A DNA stretch of 64,000 bases from Burkholderiaceae bacterium (GCA_018261755.1 JAGTRJ010000018.1:58266-122265); one strand, 5' to 3'. Shown: positions 1 to 8,845, numbered from the stretch's first letter. Numbers and translations are program-made. The notes: a model not told the origin generated them from the letters alone.

Positions 1-1
1 G

Positions 2-622
2 AAAGTGGGCGGCACCGCGCTGCTCGGCTGGCTGGCAATGCTGATTCTGATTCCGGTGGTGCTGTTTTACCTCCTGCTGGACTGGCGCAAGCTGTTGCGC
101 ATCATTGTCGCCGCCGTGCCGCGCCGATGGACCCGGCGCACCGTCAGCATGGCCAGCGAGGTGGATGATTTGCTGGCGCAATACCTGCGAGGCCAGTTTC
201 TGGTGATGCTGGTGTTGTCGATATATTATTCGAGCGGGTTGGCGATTGCCGGTTTCGATATTGCATTGCCGGTCGGCATCATCACCGGCATGCTGGCATT
301 CGTGCCGTATGTCGGTTTTGGCATCGGGCTGGTGCTGGCGCTGATGGCAGGCATGCTGCAGTTCTCCGACTGGCAGGGTTTGATTGCGGTGGCATTCGTT
401 TATGGCGGCGGGCAGATTCTGGAAGGTTTTTTCCTGACGCCGAAGCTGGTGGGCGAGCGTATCGGACTGCATCCGCTGGTGGTCATCTTCGCCTTGCTGG
501 CGTTTGGCCAGCTGTTCGGCTTTGTTGGCGTGCTGCTGGCGCTGCCTTCGTCGGCGATTCTGTCGGTGGCATTCCGTCATTTGCAGGCGCACTATATCAA
601 GAGCGAGTTTTACAATTCATGA
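2..622 (+). CDS. AI-2E family transporter (PerM-like permease), 3' part only
   Basis: The last 206 codons or so of a polytopic membrane protein are present; the 5' end lies outside the window, so the GTG at 5 is not evidence of a start. Several hydrophobic segments occur, including two long ones near the end, with a conserved-looking stretch reading LTPKLVGERIGLHPL followed by a hydrophobic hairpin. This matches the C-terminal half of the AI-2E exporter/PerM family (PF01594). Members are inner-membrane proteins, some exporting small molecules or ions; the substrate cannot be told here. In Burkholderiales a gene of this family commonly precedes hda, as it does here, with an 10 bp gap. Confidence 0.85.
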   Translation, partial: KVGGTALLGWLAMLILIPVVLFYLLLDWRKLLRIIVAAVPRRWTRRTVSMASEVDDLLAQYLRGQFLVMLVLSIYYSSGLAIAGFDIALPVGIITGMLAFVPYVGFGIGLVLALMAGMLQFSDWQGLIAVAFVYGGGQILEGFFLTPKLVGERIGLHPLVVIFALLAFGQLFGFVGVLLALPSSAILSVAFRHLQAHYIKSEFYNS

Positions 623-632
623 GCATTCAACC

Positions 633-1195
633 ATGCGGCAACTGTTGCTGGATTTAGGGGCGCAGGCGCCGCAAACTCTCGAAAAAGCCATCTGCTGCAC
701 GCACTGGCGCAAACCGGTTCGGCGCGCTACATTGCCGCCGATGCGGATATGGCCAGCTTTATCTGGTCACCGGAGGTCGATTTGTATCTGCTGGATGATT
801 GCGATCAACTGTCGCCTGGGGCGCAGGTGGCGGCATTCACGCTGTTCAACCTGGTGCGCGATAATGGCGCTTATCTGGTGGCGGCAGGCAACGATTCACC
901 GTCGGGTTTGCGGCTGCGCGACGATTTGCGCAGCCGCATCGCCTGGGGGCTGGCTTATCCGCTCCACCGGCTGACCGACGAAGATAAATTGACGGCGCTG
1001 ACGCAAATGGCGCAGGCGCGTGGCTTGATTCTGTCGCCGGCCGTGTTACCCTATCTGATTACGCATTGCGCGCGCGACATGCGCTCGCTGGCGGTGATGC
1101 TGGAGGCGCTGGACCGCTATTCGCTGGAAACGCGCCGCCCGATCACGCTGCCGCTGTTGCGTGAACGGATGCAACTCGAAGCGATGAACGAATGA
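633..1195 (+). pseudogene. hda: hda, DnaA regulatory inactivator, with internal deletion and frameshift
   Basis: Hda is a DnaA-like AAA+ protein that, with the DNA-bound sliding clamp, stimulates hydrolysis of DnaA-ATP. The ATG at 633 opens a frame reading MRQLLLDLGAQAPQTLE, a normal Hda N-terminus with the clamp-binding QLLLDL motif. At about 680-685 the frame changes: from 683 another frame reads KSHLLHALAQTG and continues as a normal Hda C-terminal part to the stop at 1195, with Walker-B-like LYLLDDCDQL and the DnaA-like lid. The roughly 35-40 residues expected between, including most of the P-loop, are absent; only the final KS of Walker A remains. Either the gene is broken by a small deletion or the sequence has an assembly error. 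The stop overlaps the next start by ATGA, so the 3' context is normal. Confidence 0.8.
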
Positions 1196-1872
1196 TGAAC
1201 AACCTGGCCCTGTTTGATCTAGACCATACTCTGCTGCCACTCGATTCCGATTATGAGTGGGGGCAGTTCCTGACGCGCATTGGCGCGGTCGAGCCGGAAG
1301 AATTCGCGCGCAAGAATGAAGTGTTTTTCGGGCAGTATCAGGCAGGTACGCTGAATCCGGTCGAATATCTTGAATTCGCGCTCGGCACGCTGGCGCGTTT
1401 CTCGCGCAGTCAGCTCGATGCATGGCATGAGCAGTTCATGGCGGAAGTGATCCTGCCGTCGATTGCACCGTCGGCGCGAGAACTGGTTGGTCGTCATCAC
1501 GACAGCGGCGACCTGCTCGCGATCATCACCGCCACCAACCGTTTCGTGACCGAACCGATTGCGCGTGAATTTGGTGTGATGCATTTGCTGGCTCCGGAGC
1601 CGGAAGTGACGCCGGAGCGGGAAATTACCGGTCGGTTGTCCGGCAACCCGACCTTTGGTCCGGGCAAGGTCACGCGGCTGCACGAATGGCTGGATGAAAT
1701 CGGCCGCCCGCTTGGCAGTTTCGCGCAAAGCCATTTTTACAGCGATTCGCAAAATGACATTCCGTTGCTGTCGATTGTCACCCATCCGGTCGCTACCAAT
1801 CCGAACGCAAGGCTGGAAGCACATGCACGGCAGCAGGGGTGGCCGTTGCTGAAACTATTCGACGAGAAATGA
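1192..1872 (+). CDS. HAD-IB family hydrolase (SerB-like phosphatase)
   Basis: A 226-residue cytoplasmic phosphatase of the haloacid dehalogenase superfamily. Motif I is FDLDHTLLPLDSD near residues 7-19, with the nucleophile and acid Asp pair. Motif II is ITATNRFVTEP and motifs III/IV are YSDSQNDIPLL. The C-terminal NPNARLEAHA resembles the conserved PDxxLxxxA end of phosphoserine-phosphatase-like HAD-IB proteins. The substrate is not certain; the family includes SerB and hydrolases of unknown specificity found next to hda and pcnB in Burkholderiales. The ATGATG start at 1192 overlaps the end of hda, and the 3' end overlaps pcnB by ATGA, so it lies inside a translationally coupled operon. Confidence 0.85.
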   Translation: MMNNLALFDLDHTLLPLDSDYEWGQFLTRIGAVEPEEFARKNEVFFGQYQAGTLNPVEYLEFALGTLARFSRSQLDAWHEQFMAEVILPSIAPSARELVGRHHDSGDLLAIITATNRFVTEPIAREFGVMHLLAPEPEVTPEREITGRLSGNPTFGPGKVTRLHEWLDEIGRPLGSFAQSHFYSDSQNDIPLLSIVTHPVATNPNARLEAHARQQGWPLLKLFDEK

Positions 1873-3254
1873 TTAAGAAGTTGATTCGCAAGCTGCTCCG
1901 CAAGGGCAAGGATGGCGCGCCTGAGTTGCGCACCGAGCCGGTGGTTATTGATGCGGCAGAACATCGCATCGATCCGGCGCGGGTGTCGGGCAATGCGCGG
2001 CGCGTGACACAGACGCTGCAGGATGCCGGTTTCAAGGCATTCGTCGTTGGCGGTGCGGTGCGCGATTTGCTGCTGGGCGTGACGCCGAAGGATTTCGATG
2101 TTGCGACGAATGCAACGCCGGAACAGGTGCGGCGCCTGTTCAAGCGTGCATTCCTGATCGGCAAGCGTTTCCAGATCGTGCACGTGATGTTCGGTCAGGA
2201 CGTGATCGAGGTGACTACGTTCCGCGGCGCATCGAATGACGATGCGAAAAAGGATGAACACGGCCGCGTGCTGCGCGACAATACCTTTGGTGCCCAGCAT
2301 GAGGATGCGGCGCGACGCGATTTCACCGTGAACGCGATGTATTACGATCCGGCGACGCAAACCGTGCTCGATTATCACGGCGGCATGGCTGATTTGCGCC
2401 AGAAAGTATTGCGCATCATCGGCATGCCGGAGCAGCGCTATCGCGAAGACCCGATCCGTATGCTGCGCGTGGTGCGCTTTGCCGCCAAGCTCGGATTTTC
2501 GATCGATGCGGCCAGCCGCGCGCCGATTCCGGTGATGGCGTCATTGATCGATAACGTGCCGGCCGCGCGCGTGTTCGATGAAATGCTTAAGCTGCTGCTG
2601 GGAGGCAATGCGATGGATTGCCTGCACCAGTTGCGTCAGGAGGGCTTGCATCACGGTTTGCTACCGCTGCTGGATGTGGTGCTGGAGCAGCCGCTGGGTG
2701 AAAAATTCGTTTCACTGGCATTGTCGGCAACAGACGAGCGCATCCTGGCGGGCAAGCCGGTATCGCCGGGTTTTCTGTTCGCTGCGCTGCTGTGGCATCA
2801 GGTGCTGGAAAAGTGGTCTGATTACCGCGCTGGCGGCGAATACCCGATTCCGGCCTTGCATCTGGCTGCGGACGACGTGCTGGAAGCGCAGACGGAAAAG
2901 CTGGCGCTGCAGCGCAAGATTACGTCGGACATGCGCGAAATCTGGGCCTTGCAGCCGCGTTTTGAACGCCGCTCCGGCAGGACGCCATACAGGCTGGTCG
3001 AGCATCAGCGTTTCCGCGCCGGCTACGATTTCCTGCTGCTGCGCTGCGAATCGGGCGAGATCGATGTCGATATCGGCGAATGGTGGACCGCGTTCCTGCA
3101 GGGTGACAACGCCGATCGCGAAGCGCTGCTGGCGAAAAAGAACAAGCCAGGAGCGGAGGGCGCTGCGGCAGCGAAGAAACGCCCGTCGCGGCGCGGAGGA
3201 CGTCGGCGCAGGAAGCCGGACGCGGATGTGTCTGCTGGCAACAGCGACGAATGA
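1869..3254 (+). CDS. pcnB: Poly(A) polymerase I
   Basis: A 461-residue template-independent RNA nucleotidyltransferase that adds 3' poly(A) tails and promotes RNA decay. The nucleotidyltransferase core is clear: FVVGGAVRDLLLGVTPKDFD near residues 57-76 contains the G-G and D-x-D catalytic signatures. RRDFTVNAMYYDP and EDPIRMLRVVRFAAKLGF follow, as in the PcnB/CCA class II family. The Arg/Lys-rich tail (KKRPSRRGGRRRRKP) is typical of PcnB rather than CCA-adding enzymes. The ATG at 1869 overlaps the preceding stop, which decides the start; an in-frame ATG-like codon upstream lies inside the HAD gene. The length is close to the E. coli protein. Confidence 0.93.
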   Translation: MIKKLIRKLLRKGKDGAPELRTEPVVIDAAEHRIDPARVSGNARRVTQTLQDAGFKAFVVGGAVRDLLLGVTPKDFDVATNATPEQVRRLFKRAFLIGKRFQIVHVMFGQDVIEVTTFRGASNDDAKKDEHGRVLRDNTFGAQHEDAARRDFTVNAMYYDPATQTVLDYHGGMADLRQKVLRIIGMPEQRYREDPIRMLRVVRFAAKLGFSIDAASRAPIPVMASLIDNVPAARVFDEMLKLLLGGNAMDCLHQLRQEGLHHGLLPLLDVVLEQPLGEKFVSLALSATDERILAGKPVSPGFLFAALLWHQVLEKWSDYRAGGEYPIPALHLAADDVLEAQTEKLALQRKITSDMREIWALQPRFERRSGRTPYRLVEHQRFRAGYDFLLLRCESGEIDVDIGEWWTAFLQGDNADREALLAKKNKPGAEGAAAAKKRPSRRGGRRRRKPDADVSAGNSDE

Positions 3255-3742
3255 ACGCGAAAGCGGTCATCGCCTACATCGGATTGGGCGCCAACCTGGG
3301 TGACGCGGCCGGCAACGTGAGGCGCGCGCTGGTGCGTTTGGGGCAATTGCCGCAGACCGAATTGAGTGCGCAGTCATCGCTGTTTCGTACCGCGCCGGTT
3401 GATGCCGATGGCGACGATTACGTGAACGCGGTGGCGCAGCTCACGACCCGTCTGGCACCGCAGGCGCTGTTGCGTGAACTGCAAGCGATCGAAAACGATT
3501 TCGGGCGCGAGCGTCCTTACCCGAATGCGCCGCGAACGCTGGATCTGGATATCTTGCTGTATGGCGACCGGCAAATCACGTCGGACCAGCTGGTCGTGCC
3601 GCACCCGCGGCTGACCGAGCGCGCATTCGCGCTGATTCCGCTGCTGCAGCTCGACCCGTTGATTGCGATTCCCGGCAAGGGGCTGGCGCACGCGTTTGTG
3701 CCGGCGGTGGCGGGGCAGGGCATCCAGCAGATGGGGAAATAA
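3251..3742 (+). CDS. folK: 2-amino-4-hydroxy-6-hydroxymethyldihydropteridine diphosphokinase
   Basis: A 163-residue HPPK of folate synthesis, transferring pyrophosphate from ATP to 6-hydroxymethyl-dihydropterin. It begins with GLGANLGD and contains the family signature RPYPNAPRTLDLDILLYG, whose Asp pair binds Mg-ATP, then VPHPRLTERAFALIPL. The length is normal. The start overlaps pcnB by ATGA. The stop codon at 3740-3742 overlaps the first bases of interspersed repeat copy A, so the repeat abuts the gene. Confidence 0.94.
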   Translation: MNAKAVIAYIGLGANLGDAAGNVRRALVRLGQLPQTELSAQSSLFRTAPVDADGDDYVNAVAQLTTRLAPQALLRELQAIENDFGRERPYPNAPRTLDLDILLYGDRQITSDQLVVPHPRLTERAFALIPLLQLDPLIAIPGKGLAHAFVPAVAGQGIQQMGK

Positions 3743-3811
3743 TACTGGGTGGGGTATTTGCAGGTGGCGGCGGAAATTGTGGCCTGGCGCATTGTTTTTA
3801 ATGTATACCCC
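3741..3811 (+). repeat. Interspersed intergenic repeat, copy A
   Basis: First of eight related copies. Hairpin AATAC (3741-3745) / GTATT (3754-3758) has an 8-nt G-rich loop, inverted relative to the C-rich loop of most copies. A middle part containing GTGGCCTGGCG follows, then GTTTTTAATG and terminal TATACCCC (3804-3811). It lies between folK and the DUF486 gene, both on +, and begins inside the folK stop codon. Confidence 0.7.
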
Positions 3812-3834
3812 GCCATTTCTATCAAAAATCACGG

Positions 3835-4191
3835 ATGATTGCGATGCAGATTCCCGTCATAGTTCAGACTGCTGGCCTGTTGATTCTGTCGAACGTGTTC
3901 ATGACCGTCGCCTGGTATGGTCATTTGAAGAATCTGTCGAGCAAGGCGTGGTGGGTGGCCGCCATCGTCAGTTGGGGCATTGCGCTGTTCGAGTACATGC
4001 TGCAAGTGCCTGCCAATCGCATCGGCTACACGCATTACAGTCTGGCACAGCTGAAAATCATGCAGGAAGTGATTACACTGTCGCTATTCGTGCCGTTTGC
4101 GATGCTGTACATGAAAGAACCGTTCAAGCTGGATTACGTCTGGGCAGGGTTGTGCCTGGTCGGCGCGGTGTATTTCATTTTCCGTTCATAA
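3835..4191 (+). CDS. DUF486 (DMT-like) small membrane protein
   Basis: A 118-residue protein with four predicted hydrophobic segments. It matches the DUF486 family of small drug/metabolite-transporter-like membrane proteins, with conserved-looking FMTVAWYGHLK near the N-terminus and the central QVPANRIGY motif. The function of the family is not established. The ATG at 3835 and a second in-frame ATG at 3844 are both possible; neither has a strong ribosome-binding site. It follows repeat copy A by 23 bp and precedes panB by 46 bp on the same strand. Confidence 0.82.
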   Translation: MIAMQIPVIVQTAGLLILSNVFMTVAWYGHLKNLSSKAWWVAAIVSWGIALFEYMLQVPANRIGYTHYSLAQLKIMQEVITLSLFVPFAMLYMKEPFKLDYVWAGLCLVGAVYFIFRS

Positions 4192-4237
4192 CAGAAGCCG
4201 CAGCGCGGCATGACACCATCATTCTGGAGAAGCAAAC

Positions 4238-5050
4238 ATGGCAAGTTACCTGCAGGAACGCAAGTCGATCACCGTACCCGACCTGAACCTGCTCAAGAGC
4301 CGCGGCGAAAAAATTACGATGCTGACCTGTTACGACGCGAGCTTTGCCGCGCTGATGGACAGCGCCGGGGTCGAAACGCTGCTGGTGGGCGATTCGCTCG
4401 GCATGGTATGTCAGGGGCGGGATTCGACCTTGCCGGTGACTGTGGACGAAGTCGCCTATCATACAGCCAGCGTCGCGCGCGGCAACAAGACTGCGCTGCT
4501 GCTGGCCGACATGCCGTTCGGCAGCTATGCCACGCCGCAGGCAGCGTTCGATAACGCCGTCAAGCTGATGCAGGCCGGGGCGCAGATGGTGAAGATTGAA
4601 GGCGGCAGCTGGCTGGCCGACACGGTACGCTTCCTGACCGAGCGCGCGGTGCCGGTATGCGCGCATCTGGGCCTGACGCCGCAGTCGGTGCACCAGTTCG
4701 GCGGCTACAAGGTGCAGGGCAAGACGGTCGAAGGCGCTGAAAGGCTGAAGGCCGATGCACTGGCATTGCAACAGGCCGGGGCCAGCCTCGTGGTGCTGGA
4801 AGCGATCCCGGCCGCGCTGGGGTGCGAGGTGACCGACATGCTGTCGATGCCGACGATTGGCATCGGCGCCGGGCCGGATTGTTCCGGCCAGGTGCTGGTG
4901 ATGCATGACATGCTGGGCGTATTTCCCGGCAGGAAGCCGCGCTTCGTGAAAAATTTCATGCAAGGCCAGGCCAGTATCGATGCGGCGGTGAAAGCCTACG
5001 TCGCGGCAGTCAAGGATGGTACTTTCCCGGCGCCGGAGCACTGCTTCTAG
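4238..5050 (+). CDS. panB: 3-methyl-2-oxobutanoate hydroxymethyltransferase
   Basis: A 270-residue enzyme making ketopantoate from 2-oxoisovalerate and methylene-tetrahydrofolate, the first committed step of pantothenate/CoA synthesis. The sequence shows [16 protein letters not shown] (metal ligand Asp near residue 52), ADMPFGSY and VKIEGG, the last two carrying further metal-site residues, and the [17 protein letters not shown] signature. The start is preceded by CTGGAGAAGC, a good Shine-Dalgarno. panC, which often adjoins panB, is not in the window. Confidence 0.95.
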   Translation: MASYLQERKSITVPDLNLLKSRGEKITMLTCYDASFAALMDSAGVETLLVGDSLGMVCQGRDSTLPVTVDEVAYHTASVARGNKTALLLADMPFGSYATPQAAFDNAVKLMQAGAQMVKIEGGSWLADTVRFLTERAVPVCAHLGLTPQSVHQFGGYKVQGKTVEGAERLKADALALQQAGASLVVLEAIPAALGCEVTDMLSMPTIGIGAGPDCSGQVLVMHDMLGVFPGRKPRFVKNFMQGQASIDAAVKAYVAAVKDGTFPAPEHCF

Positions 5051-5058
5051 GAGCGGAT

Positions 5059-5769
5059 ATGGCATTGAACGCATCCATCGGCGAAGCCTTTCAGTTGCTG
5101 TTTTCCGGCGATGCGGTACTGTGGGGCATCATCTGGGTTTCGCTGAAAACCTCGGTGCTGGGGCTGGCGCTCGCAACGCCGCTGACGGTACTGGCCGGCT
5201 ACTGGCTGGCGACGCATGATTTCCGCGGCAGGGGGCTGGTGATCTGGCTGTTGCAGGCATCGCTGTCGATGCCGACCGTGCTGATTGGCCTGCTGCTGTA
5301 CATGCTGCTGTCGCGGCAAGGGCCGCTGGGCATGCTGCACATGCTGTTTTCGCAAACCGGCGTGATTGCCGGGCAAGTGCTGATTGCGTTGCCGGTGCTG
5401 CTGGCGTTCACGCTGTCGGCGGTGCAGGCGGCTGATCCGCGCATAGCGGAAACAGCGGTCACGCTCGGCGCATCGCGCTGGCGCGTGATGCTGACCGTGC
5501 TGCATGAAGTGCGCTTTGGTGTGATGGCGGCGATCATCAACGGTTTCGGCCGCGCGATTTCCGAAGTTGGCTGCGCGATGATGGTCGGCGGCAACATCGC
5601 CAGTGAAACGCGCACGATTACCACCGCGATTGCGCTGGAAACGAGCAAGGGCGAATTTGCGCAGGGCATCGCGCTTGGCATTTTGCTGATCTCGGTTGCG
5701 CTGGTGATCAATGCCGCGCTGATGCTGTTGCAGGGCGAGGCGCGCAATACCGGAGTGATTGCGCAATGA
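5059..5769 (+). CDS. tupB: ABC transporter permease, tungstate (TupB)-like
   Basis: A 236-residue inner-membrane permease with about five or six hydrophobic segments and the cytoplasmic EAA-type coupling loop (AETAVTLGASRWRVMLTVLHE near residues 132-152). ISEVGCAMMVGGNIASETRTITTAI is characteristic of the TupB/WtpB tungstate/molybdate branch. It is followed with a 4-base overlap by the ATPase gene and then by a Mop-domain gene, which supports oxyanion transport. No periplasmic binding protein is adjacent. The exact oxyanion is inferred from family resemblance. Confidence 0.82.
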   Translation: MALNASIGEAFQLLFSGDAVLWGIIWVSLKTSVLGLALATPLTVLAGYWLATHDFRGRGLVIWLLQASLSMPTVLIGLLLYMLLSRQGPLGMLHMLFSQTGVIAGQVLIALPVLLAFTLSAVQAADPRIAETAVTLGASRWRVMLTVLHEVRFGVMAAIINGFGRAISEVGCAMMVGGNIASETRTITTAIALETSKGEFAQGIALGILLISVALVINAALMLLQGEARNTGVIAQ

Positions 5770-6467
5770 CGCCATTGCTCCTGCTGCGCGGCATCAGCAA
5801 GCGTTTCGGGGCGCGGCTGCTGTTCGAGATTGATGAACTGGCGATCGAGGCTGGCAGCGCAACGGTGCTGACTGGTCCGAACGGCAGCGGTAAAAGCACC
5901 TTGCTGCGCATCCTCGGCGGGCTGGATACGGCCGACATCGCTCAGGCCGAATTTCACGGTCAGCCGTTGTCATTCTCGCCCTATCCGAAAATGCTGCGCG
6001 AGGCAGTCGTCTATGTGCATCAGCACCCTGTGATGTTTTCGACCAGCGTTGCCGGCAATATCGCTTACGGGCTGAAGTTGCGCGGCGTTTCTGGTCCGGC
6101 GTTGGCGCGGCAGGTGGACGAAGCGATGGAATGGGCCGGGGTGACGCACCTGCGCGAACACCGGCCGGACACCTTGTCTGGCGGCGAGAAGCAGCGCGTC
6201 GCGCTGGCGCGCGCCAAGGTGCTGCTGCCGGATCTGCTGCTGCTGGATGAGCCGACCTCCAGCCTTGACGGCAAGGCGCGGGAACAGGTGGTCGCTCTGA
6301 TCCCCGACTTGATCCGGGCTGGCTGCAGCGTGGTGATGGCGTCGCACGACCAAGACTTGGGTAAACAGCCCGCCATGCGCCATCTCGAACTGCGCGACGG
6401 GCACATGACATCGGACAAATCCGATGCAATTCCTTCGGCTATACTCCGGACGATTTCCCCCCACTGA
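5766..6467 (+). CDS. tupC: ABC transporter ATP-binding protein, tungstate (TupC)-like
   Basis: A 233-residue ABC ATPase. Walker A is GPNGSGKST (about residues 38-46), the Q-loop region is VVYVHQHPVMF, the signature is LSGGEKQRVALARA, Walker B is LLLLDEPTSSLD, and the switch His is in MASHDQDL. The start overlaps the permease stop. It has no C-terminal TOBE domain; instead a separate Mop-type protein is encoded 15 bp downstream. It would drive uptake of tungstate or molybdate through the upstream permease. Confidence 0.85.
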   Translation: MTPLLLLRGISKRFGARLLFEIDELAIEAGSATVLTGPNGSGKSTLLRILGGLDTADIAQAEFHGQPLSFSPYPKMLREAVVYVHQHPVMFSTSVAGNIAYGLKLRGVSGPALARQVDEAMEWAGVTHLREHRPDTLSGGEKQRVALARAKVLLPDLLLLDEPTSSLDGKAREQVVALIPDLIRAGCSVVMASHDQDLGKQPAMRHLELRDGHMTSDKSDAIPSAILRTISPH

Positions 6468-6482
6468 ACCAAGGAGAACGCC

Positions 6483-6692
6483 ATGCGACTCAGCGCACGA
6501 AACCAGCTTGAAGGCATCATCCGTTCCATCCATGAAGGCCCGGTCAATTCCGAAATCGGGATCGAAGTCGCTCCTGCCGTGCTGGTGCATGCGCAGATCA
6601 GCACCGCTTCAGTCAAGCGGTTGCAGCTGGAAATTGGCAAGAAAGCATACGCGATCATCAAAACCGATTCGGTGATGGTCGGGGTTGATTGA
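6483..6692 (+). CDS. Mop-domain molybdopterin/molybdate-binding protein (molbindin)
   Basis: A 69-residue single-domain protein beginning MRLSARNQLEG, the hallmark start of Mop/TOBE oxyanion-binding domains, followed by IGIEVAPAVLVHAQISTASV and an AYAIIKTDSVMVGVD end. Free-standing molbindins oligomerise and bind molybdate or tungstate in the cytoplasm, as store or homeostatic buffer. CCAAGGAGAACGCC gives a strong ribosome-binding site. Its position directly after the Tup-like transporter supports a joint role in Mo/W uptake and buffering. Confidence 0.88.
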   Translation: MRLSARNQLEGIIRSIHEGPVNSEIGIEVAPAVLVHAQISTASVKRLQLEIGKKAYAIIKTDSVMVGVD

Positions 6693-6747
6693 CAAGAGAG
6701 ACGAAGATGCAGGCAGACAGTAGCGTTCAGCCGGAGGTGTGCCAGAC

Positions 6748-7965
6748 ATGATCGGTGCGCTTGACGTCCGGACGGTTTCATTCGTCGGCATGGTTGCCGG
6801 CATTTCACTGTCAGTCGTGATGGTGCTGAACTGGCAGGTGCAAAGGCGCCAGCCGGGCGTGGCCTGGTGGGCGCTGGCCTATGTTTTGGGTTCGCTGGGC
6901 CTGATTATTACCGGGCTGCGCAACATTCTGCCGGACTTTTTGTCGATCGTGCTGGGCAATGTGCTGCTGGATGGATTCATTTGCCTGAACTGGGTCGGCA
7001 TACGGCGCTTTGTCGGTAAAACAGCCATCCCCTGGTTGGCGGCCGGAGCGCTGTTGGCGGCGCATCTGTGCTTCAACCTGTATTACGTCATCATTGCACC
7101 TGACATTGCTGCGAGGGTTATCGGTTTTTGCCTGTTTCATGCGGTGCTGTCCGTGCTGTGCGCGGCGGAACTGCTGCGCGATATCCATCGCGTGCGGGAA
7201 AGTGCCGTCTACGCCGTGATCGGCGGCATTTTTACTACACATGCCCTCTTCAACGGGGTGCGCATCGCCGTGACCGTTCACGGGCGCTCAATCGAAGATT
7301 TGCTGACGGCCGGCCCGATTCATCGATTTGCCTTTGTCGAAGGCGTGGTTTTGTCGGTGATGCTGGCCTGCTGTCTGATCATCGTCAGCAACCAGCGTCT
7401 GCGACTGTCGCTGGAGGAACACAAAGAGAGGTTGGAGAAGCTGGCGCTGACGGATACCCTGAGCGGATTGAGCAACCGTCGCCATTTCATTGAGTGCGCA
7501 TCGCGAGAGATTGAACGCGCACGCCGTTACAACCGGCCGCTGGCGCTAATCATGCTCGACATCGACCATTTTAAGAACGTCAATGACAGTTATGGCCATC
7601 AGTGTGGCGATGAAGTCATCAAGTCGATTGGGCATACCTTGCGCGCCGGTCTGCGCGAGCAGGATGTCATCAGCCGCATCGGTGGCGAGGAATTCGCGAT
7701 TCTGATGCCGGAAACCTCAGGTGAAAAGGCGACTGAAGCCGCCGAACGACTGCGCGAATTGCAGCAAGCCGCGCGGGTCATCTGCTGCAATGACGTGAAA
7801 ATTGGCTGTACCGCCAGTTTTGGCGTGACTGAACTGAATGCTGGCGATGCCACCATTTACGACATGCTGCCGCGCGCCGACAAGGCGATGTATGCAGCAA
7901 AGAATGCAGGGCGTAATTGCGTGGTCAGTGCTGAAATCGCTGCGCCAGCGGCGGTGAAGGATTGA
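6748..7965 (+). CDS. Membrane-bound diguanylate cyclase (GGDEF)
   Basis: About 405 residues. The first 220 are six or seven hydrophobic segments of an undefined membrane sensor domain. A short linker (LRLSLEEHKERLEKLALTD) leads to a GGDEF domain beginning LTDTLSGLSNRRHF. The active-site motif is GGEEF, and an inhibitory-site RxxD (REQD) lies five residues before it, so both synthesis of cyclic-di-GMP and product inhibition are plausible. The ATG at 6748 is preferred over the in-frame GTG at 6739 because the CCGGAGG at 6731-6737 sits about 10 bp before it. Convergent with the carbonic anhydrase gene. Confidence 0.9.
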   Translation: MIGALDVRTVSFVGMVAGISLSVVMVLNWQVQRRQPGVAWWALAYVLGSLGLIITGLRNILPDFLSIVLGNVLLDGFICLNWVGIRRFVGKTAIPWLAAGALLAAHLCFNLYYVIIAPDIAARVIGFCLFHAVLSVLCAAELLRDIHRVRESAVYAVIGGIFTTHALFNGVRIAVTVHGRSIEDLLTAGPIHRFAFVEGVVLSVMLACCLIIVSNQRLRLSLEEHKERLEKLALTDTLSGLSNRRHFIECASREIERARRYNRPLALIMLDIDHFKNVNDSYGHQCGDEVIKSIGHTLRAGLREQDVISRIGGEEFAILMPETSGEKATEAAERLRELQQAARVICCNDVKIGCTASFGVTELNAGDATIYDMLPRADKAMYAAKNAGRNCVVSAEIAAPAAVKD

Positions 7966-7997
7966 GCGCGGTTGCCGGCTCAGCGACCGTTTTGTGC

Positions 7998-8684
7998 TTA
8001 CTCTTCTGTTGGCGTTTCCTTGTAACGAGCCAGGCTTTGTTCGAGTTTGGTCGAAATCTCATCGTTCGAACTGATGGTCATGCCGAGGTCGCGGATCAGG
8101 CCATCATGCACGCCATAGGCCCAGCCATGAATGGTCAGTTCCTGACCGCGCAGCCATGCATCCTGCACGATGGTCGAACGGCAGACATTGATCGCTGATT
8201 CGATGACATTGATTTCGCACAGCCGGTCGTAACGTGCCTGTGCTGGCAGCGTTTCGCCGAGGTAGCGCTCGTATTTCTGATGTGTATCCTGAATGTGCCG
8301 CAGCCAGTTGTCGGCCAGCCCGATGCGCTGCTTCATCAGCGCGACATGCACGCCTGAGCAGTTGTAGTGGCCGGAAACGATGATATGGCGCACCCGCAGC
8401 ACATCGACGGCGAATTGCAGCACCGACAGAAAGCTCAGGTCGGAATGCGACACCACGTTCGCGACGTTGCGGTGAACGAAGATGTCGCCTGGCAGCAGGT
8501 TGGTAATTTGCGTCGATGGCACACGGCTATCGGAACAGCCGATCCAGAAATACTTCGGCAATTGTTGTGTGACCAGCCGTTTGAAATAATCCGGATCTTC
8601 GGCCACCATTTCGGCAGCCCAGTCGCGGTTGCGCAGCAGCAGTTGTTCCAGATGAATGTCGTTCGGGTCGAAATCGGTTGTCAT
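7998..8684 (-). CDS. can: Beta-class carbonic anhydrase
   Basis: A 228-residue zinc enzyme interconverting CO2 and bicarbonate. The zinc site is intact: Cys50-x-Asp52-x-Arg54 in GCSDSR, then His106 and Cys109 in SGHYNCSG (numbering from the ATG at 8684). PGDIFVHRNVANVV and the C-terminal IHGWAYGVHDGLIRDL are typical. A six-codon longer form would need a TTG start at 8702; neither start has a good Shine-Dalgarno, so ATG is chosen. It is monocistronic, downstream of the dnaJ terminator. Confidence 0.93.
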   Translation of the reverse strand: MTTDFDPNDIHLEQLLLRNRDWAAEMVAEDPDYFKRLVTQQLPKYFWIGCSDSRVPSTQITNLLPGDIFVHRNVANVVSHSDLSFLSVLQFAVDVLRVRHIIVSGHYNCSGVHVALMKQRIGLADNWLRHIQDTHQKYERYLGETLPAQARYDRLCEINVIESAINVCRSTIVQDAWLRGQELTIHGWAYGVHDGLIRDLGMTISSNDEISTKLEQSLARYKETPTEE

Positions 8685-8788
8685 TGGGTATTCGCTTGGC
8701 AACGGATGCCAGGAGTGGTGGACAAAGCAGGGTTTTCCTCAACTCCGCATTCTGACATTTTCCAAGCCATCGGAAAACCGTTTTTTGC

Positions 8789-8823
8789 AAAAAAAAGCCG
8801 CTGTCCTGCAGGTACAGCGGCTT
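8789..8823 (-). terminator. Intrinsic terminator of dnaJ
   Basis: A perfect 10-bp stem (AAGCCGCTGT at 8795-8804, ACAGCGGCTT at 8814-8823) with a 9-nt loop is followed, in the minus direction, by a run of eight T. It lies about 22 bp beyond the dnaJ stop and separates the chaperone operon from the carbonic anhydrase gene. Confidence 0.9.
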
Positions 8824-8845
8824 GGGATTTTGGATGGGGCGGCCG

